In this document: positions 61,240 to 64,000 of the stretch, in pieces
How positions within the stretch are numbered: position 1 is the stretch's first letter
Layout: every line of letters begins with the position of its first letter
Source of the DNA: Natrononativus amylolyticus
Lineage (GTDB): Archaea; Halobacteriota; Halobacteria; Halobacteriales; Natrialbaceae
NCBI RefSeq assembly: GCF_024362525.1
Contig: NZ_CP101458.1
Coordinates: forward strand, 992,001 to 1,056,000
Length of the DNA stretch: 64,000 nt
Direction of reading: 5' to 3'
Made by a program: the position numbers and the translations under genes
Notes under the pieces: model-generated
What the model saw: only the letters and a program-made list of their open reading frames with translations
Database searches by the model: none
What the model was told of the DNA's origin: nothing

Positions 61240-62811
61240 ATGGTCGGCGACGACACCACAACTACACCAGAGGACGGGGAAACCGCCGACGTGCTCGTCG
61301 TCGGCTCGGGTATCGCCGGCTGTGCGGCGGCCCTGGCGGCCGCCCGCGGGGGTTCGGACGTGCTCGTGCTCACCAAGGCCGCCCGGCCCGACGGCGCGAG
61401 CACCGACTGGGCCCAGGGCGGCATCTCGACCACACGAGACGACCCGGCTTCGCTGAAACGGGACGTCCTCGCGGCCAGCGATCACACCGCAGACCCCGAG
61501 GCCGTCGACACCCTCGTCGAAAACGCCGACGAGGCGGTCGAAGACGTGCTGCTCGAGACCCTCGAGATCGGCTTCGACGCCGACGGCGACGAGTTCGACT
61601 ACGCCAGGGAAGCCGCCCACTCCGAGTCGCGAATCCTCCACGTCGACGCGGCGACGGGCACGCACATTCTGCGCCCGTTCCTCAGCCATCTCGACGCCCA
61701 CGAGCGCGTCGAAATCCGTGAGGACACGGCCGCACTCGAGCTACTCACTCACGAGGGGCGCGTCCACGGCGTTCTCACTGACGAGACCGCCGGCGGCCAC
61801 CCGATCTACGCGGGCGCGACGGTGCTCGCGACCGGCGGCATCGGCGGGCTCTACAGCCGCTCGACGAACCCCGAGGGCGCGACCGGCGACGGCATCGCGA
61901 TGGCTGCGCTGGCCGGCGCGGACGTGGCCGACCTCGAGTACGTGCAGTTTCACCCGACGGCCTACGCAGGGAGCGACGCCCGGGGTGACAAATCCCCGGC
62001 GCGGGACGAGACGTTCTTGCTCTCGGAGGCGCTGCGCGGTGAGGGCGCGTTGCTTCGAAACGCCCGCGGCGAGCGGTTCATGCCCAACTACCACGCGGAC
62101 GCCGAACTCGCACCGCGGGACGTCGTCGCCCGCGCCGTAAGCGACGAACGCGAGGCCACCGGCGAGGTCGTCCTCGACGTGCGCCCGATCGCGTTCGAAG
62201 ACGAGTTCCCCGCGCTCGCCGAGAAATGTCGCGACCGTGGGCTCGAGGGCGACGAAATTCCGGTCGCACCCTGTGAACACTTCCTCTGTGGCGGCGTCGC
62301 CGTCGACGACCGGGGGCGGACGAGCCTGGACCGGCTGTACGCCGTCGGCGAGTGCTCTCGAACGGGGGTCCACGGCGCGAACCGGTTGGCGAGTACGAGC
62401 TTGCTCGAGGGACTCGTCTGGGGGCTCCGGGCGGGCGAGGACGCCGCGAGCGCCGGCGAACCGGACCCCGTCGAGACGCCCGGCCTGCTGAACAGCGATC
62501 CGGACCTGCCCGCGCGCTTCGCCGCGGAGAAGTTCGTCCGGCTTCGACGGACCATGGACGAGTACCTCGGACTCCGGCGCGACCCCGACGACGTCGCCCG
62601 CGCCGGGGCCGTCCTCCGGCGGCTCAAAGGCGAGGTCGACGCCTACACCCGGACTCGCACGTCCCGTAGCCTCTACGAGCTCCGAAACGCCTGCGTGACG
62701 GCGCTGCTGATCGCTCGCGCGGCGAGCGAGAACCCCGACTCGAGGGGCTGTCACTACGTCGTCGCGGAGGACCGCACCCCAACCGAGGCAGAGCCGAGGG
62801 CCGACGACTGA
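61240..62811 (+). CDS. nadB: L-aspartate oxidase
   Basis: 523 residues. FAD-dependent; makes iminoaspartate for NadA. The dinucleotide motif GSGIAGCAAALAAARGG lies at ~22-38. Later SRILHVDAATGTHIL, VLATGGIGGLYSRSTNP, EYVQFHPTAY, GERFMPNYH and PCEHFLCGGVAVDDRGRTSLDRLYAVGECSRTGVHGANRLASTSLLEGLVWG are standard. The Arg-Gly-rich tail is usual. The stop overlaps the nadC ATG (TGATG). Confidence 0.94.
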   Translation: MVGDDTTTTPEDGETADVLVVGSGIAGCAAALAAARGGSDVLVLTKAARPDGASTDWAQGGISTTRDDPASLKRDVLAASDHTADPEAVDTLVENADEAVEDVLLETLEIGFDADGDEFDYAREAAHSESRILHVDAATGTHILRPFLSHLDAHERVEIREDTAALELLTHEGRVHGVLTDETAGGHPIYAGATVLATGGIGGLYSRSTNPEGATGDGIAMAALAGADVADLEYVQFHPTAYAGSDARGDKSPARDETFLLSEALRGEGALLRNARGERFMPNYHADAELAPRDVVARAVSDEREATGEVVLDVRPIAFEDEFPALAEKCRDRGLEGDEIPVAPCEHFLCGGVAVDDRGRTSLDRLYAVGECSRTGVHGANRLASTSLLEGLVWGLRAGEDAASAGEPDPVETPGLLNSDPDLPARFAAEKFVRLRRTMDEYLGLRRDPDDVARAGAVLRRLKGEVDAYTRTRTSRSLYELRNACVTALLIARAASENPDSRGCHYVVAEDRTPTEAEPRADD

Positions 62812-63635
62812 TGCTCACGACCACCCAGATCGAGCGCTGGCTGTCCGAGGACGTCGGTCACCACGACGTGACGAACCAGGTGCCCGGCGAGACGACCGGC
62901 CGCCTCGTCGCAAAGGAGACAGGAACCGCGGCGGGTCTCGAGGCCGCAACAGCCGTCTTCGACTACCTCGGAGCCGACGTACTCGAGGCGGTCGACGGCG
63001 GCACCCGCGTCGACCCCGGCGACGAACTACTCGTCCTCGAGGGGCCCGCACGCACCCTTCTGCGCGGGGAACGCGTCGCCGTCAATCTCGTCGGCCACGC
63101 CTCGGGGGTCGCAACGAGTACCGCCGAGGCCGTCGCGGCCGCCCGCGCGGAGCGCGACGAGGTGCGGATCGCAGCAACGCGAAAGACCACGCCCGGCCTG
63201 CGGGGCATAGAGAAACGCGCCGTCGTCGCGGGCGGCGGCGACACCCACCGGCTCGATCTCTCACACATGGTGATGGTGAAGGACAACCACGTCGCCGAGA
63301 TGGGTCTCGAGGGGGCGATCTCGCACTTCCGCGAGCGGGTTTCCTTCGCGACGAAGATCGAAGTCGAGGTGGAGTCCGTCGCGGACGCGCCGCAGGCCGC
63401 AGCGGCGGGGGCCGATATCGTCATGCTCGACAACATGGCGCCCGCGGCGGTTCGGGAAGCCGTGGCGGCGCTCGAGGAAGCGGGCCACGAGGACGTGTTA
63501 ACGGAAGCGAGTGGGGGGATCGGGCTCGAGGCGGTTCCGGAGTACGCGGCGACGGGCGTCGACGTCATCTCGATGGGATCGCTCACCCACTCGGCGCCGT
63601 CGCTCGACGTTTCGCTGTACACGGGCGAGCCCTAA
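62811..63635 (+). CDS. nadC: Nicotinate-nucleotide pyrophosphorylase (carboxylating)
   Basis: 274 residues. Converts quinolinate and PRPP to NaMN. Seen: HHDVTNQVPGE at the N-terminus, TLLRGERVAVNLVGHASGVATSTA, ATRKTTPGLRGIEKRAVVAGGGDTHRLDLSHMVMVKDNH (KTTPGLR and RLDLSHMVMVKDNH are the core) and EASGGI near the C-terminus. Last gene of nadABC. Convergent with the truncated GNAT gene. Confidence 0.95.
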   Translation: MLTTTQIERWLSEDVGHHDVTNQVPGETTGRLVAKETGTAAGLEAATAVFDYLGADVLEAVDGGTRVDPGDELLVLEGPARTLLRGERVAVNLVGHASGVATSTAEAVAAARAERDEVRIAATRKTTPGLRGIEKRAVVAGGGDTHRLDLSHMVMVKDNHVAEMGLEGAISHFRERVSFATKIEVEVESVADAPQAAAAGADIVMLDNMAPAAVREAVAALEEAGHEDVLTEASGGIGLEAVPEYAATGVDVISMGSLTHSAPSLDVSLYTGEP

Positions 63636-63653
63636 GCCGACTCGAGAGCGGAG

Positions 63654-64000
63654 TTACAGCGGTTTCTCCATCGAGACGAAATCGTACGGCCGTTCCGGCC
63701 GCTCGTGGCGTTTCGTCCGCTCGTACCCCCGCTGTTCGTACCACTCGAGCAGGAACGGGTGGTCGTCGAACGTCGTGAGCTGAATACAGTCGTACTCCTT
63801 CTCGCGGGCGACCGCTTCGATTCGATCCATCAACCGCCTGCCGACGCCCGATCCCTGCCTGTCGGGGTCGACCGCCAGCCGCTCGAGGTACGGCTCATCG
63901 CGCTCGTAAAGCAGGCGAACCGTCCCGATCAGCCGCTCGTCGTCGAGGGCGACGAGCGTCGTCGAGTCGTTCGCGAGCCACTCTCCGACCGTTTCCGCGT
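63654..64000 (-). CDS. GNAT family N-acetyltransferase (N-terminus outside the window)
   Basis: 114 codons before the stop are visible; the start is beyond base 64000. Seen: ALDDERLIGTVRLLYER, YLERLAVDPDRQGSGVGRRL (the Q/RxxGxG acetyl-CoA loop), DCIQLTTFDDHPFLLEWY and the end DFVSMEKPL. A small single-domain GNAT; acceptor unknown. Confidence 0.82.
   Translation of the reverse strand, partial: AETVGEWLANDSTTLVALDDERLIGTVRLLYERDEPYLERLAVDPDRQGSGVGRRLMDRIEAVAREKEYDCIQLTTFDDHPFLLEWYEQRGYERTKRHERPERPYDFVSMEKPL

Overview
This is a 64 kb piece of haloarchaeal chromosome. The evidence is high G+C by eye, very acidic proteins, Tat-type lipoproteins (halocyanin-like, FxLYD), a GatD subunit, an archaeal MoaD/SAMP-like modifier, split GMP synthetase (GuaAb alone), archaeal HMG-CoA reductase, HalOD1 and amphi-Trp proteins, and many leaderless genes whose A/T-rich TATA element lies about 26 nt before the ATG. 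The very frequent CTCGAG words and the gene set suggest the Natrialbales/Natrialbaceae; that is inference. Most of it is ordinary, densely packed core chromosome. I found no rRNA, tRNA, CRISPR array, intact transposon or replication origin.

Layout. 1-5.2 kb: lipid-kinase end, type I isopentenyl-diphosphate isomerase, a small-protein pair, a three-hairpin intergenic block, a quinone-reductase-type dehydrogenase, MoaB, flavin-type and folate enzymes. 5.2-5.5 kb: a strongly structured gene-free block, the best candidate here for an undescribed RNA. 5.5-8.5 kb: overlapping pyrG-guaAb-small-protein operon. 8.6-15.5 kb: envelope genes (PH-like membrane protein, hydrolase, PspA, HPP, halocyanin and FxLYD lipoproteins, two tandem paralogous four-helix membrane proteins). 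15.5-17.5 kb: dgcN-dgcA (N-acylated D-glutamate racemisation). 17.6-25.4 kb: Vms1/VLRF1-type peptidyl-tRNA hydrolase, a secreted helical protein, an ArsR-type regulator, gatD, GNAT, alcohol dehydrogenase, SAMP/MoaD.

25.4-29.1 kb: potassium-channel locus, with two overlapping membrane/TrkA-C genes divergent from a TVGYGD channel carrying an RCK domain. 29.1-34.0 kb: nucleoside-sugar catabolism, with deoC, ribose-1,5-bisphosphate isomerase, a PfkB kinase and a nucleoside phosphorylase, matching the non-carboxylating pentose bisphosphate pathway of haloarchaea. 34-42 kb: stress, RNA and protein maturation genes (amphi-Trp, DUF547, AI-2E transporter, tRNA methylthiotransferase, MscS, HIT, methionine aminopeptidase, zinc-finger microproteins, asparaginase). 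42-51 kb: isocitrate dehydrogenase, TRIC channel, bile-acid:Na symporter family, regulators, cupin, HMG-CoA reductase.

52.8-56.8 kb is the most accessory-looking part: a lower-GC, gene-free scar with inverted repeats, then a divergent HxlR regulator/ChrA chromate transporter pair and a FetA-FetB-type ABC exporter. The window ends with creatininase-family, BKACE and Gfo/Idh enzymes, the nadA-nadB-nadC operon for de novo NAD synthesis, and a truncated GNAT gene.

The most unusual signals are: (1) the structured RNA candidate at 5233-5415; (2) two near-identical-architecture double-hairpin elements of 47-48 nt lying in frame inside gatD and the nucleoside phosphorylase gene, reminiscent of Rickettsia palindromic elements; (3) a three-hairpin intergenic block at 1707-1830; (4) the scar at 52.8-53.1 kb.
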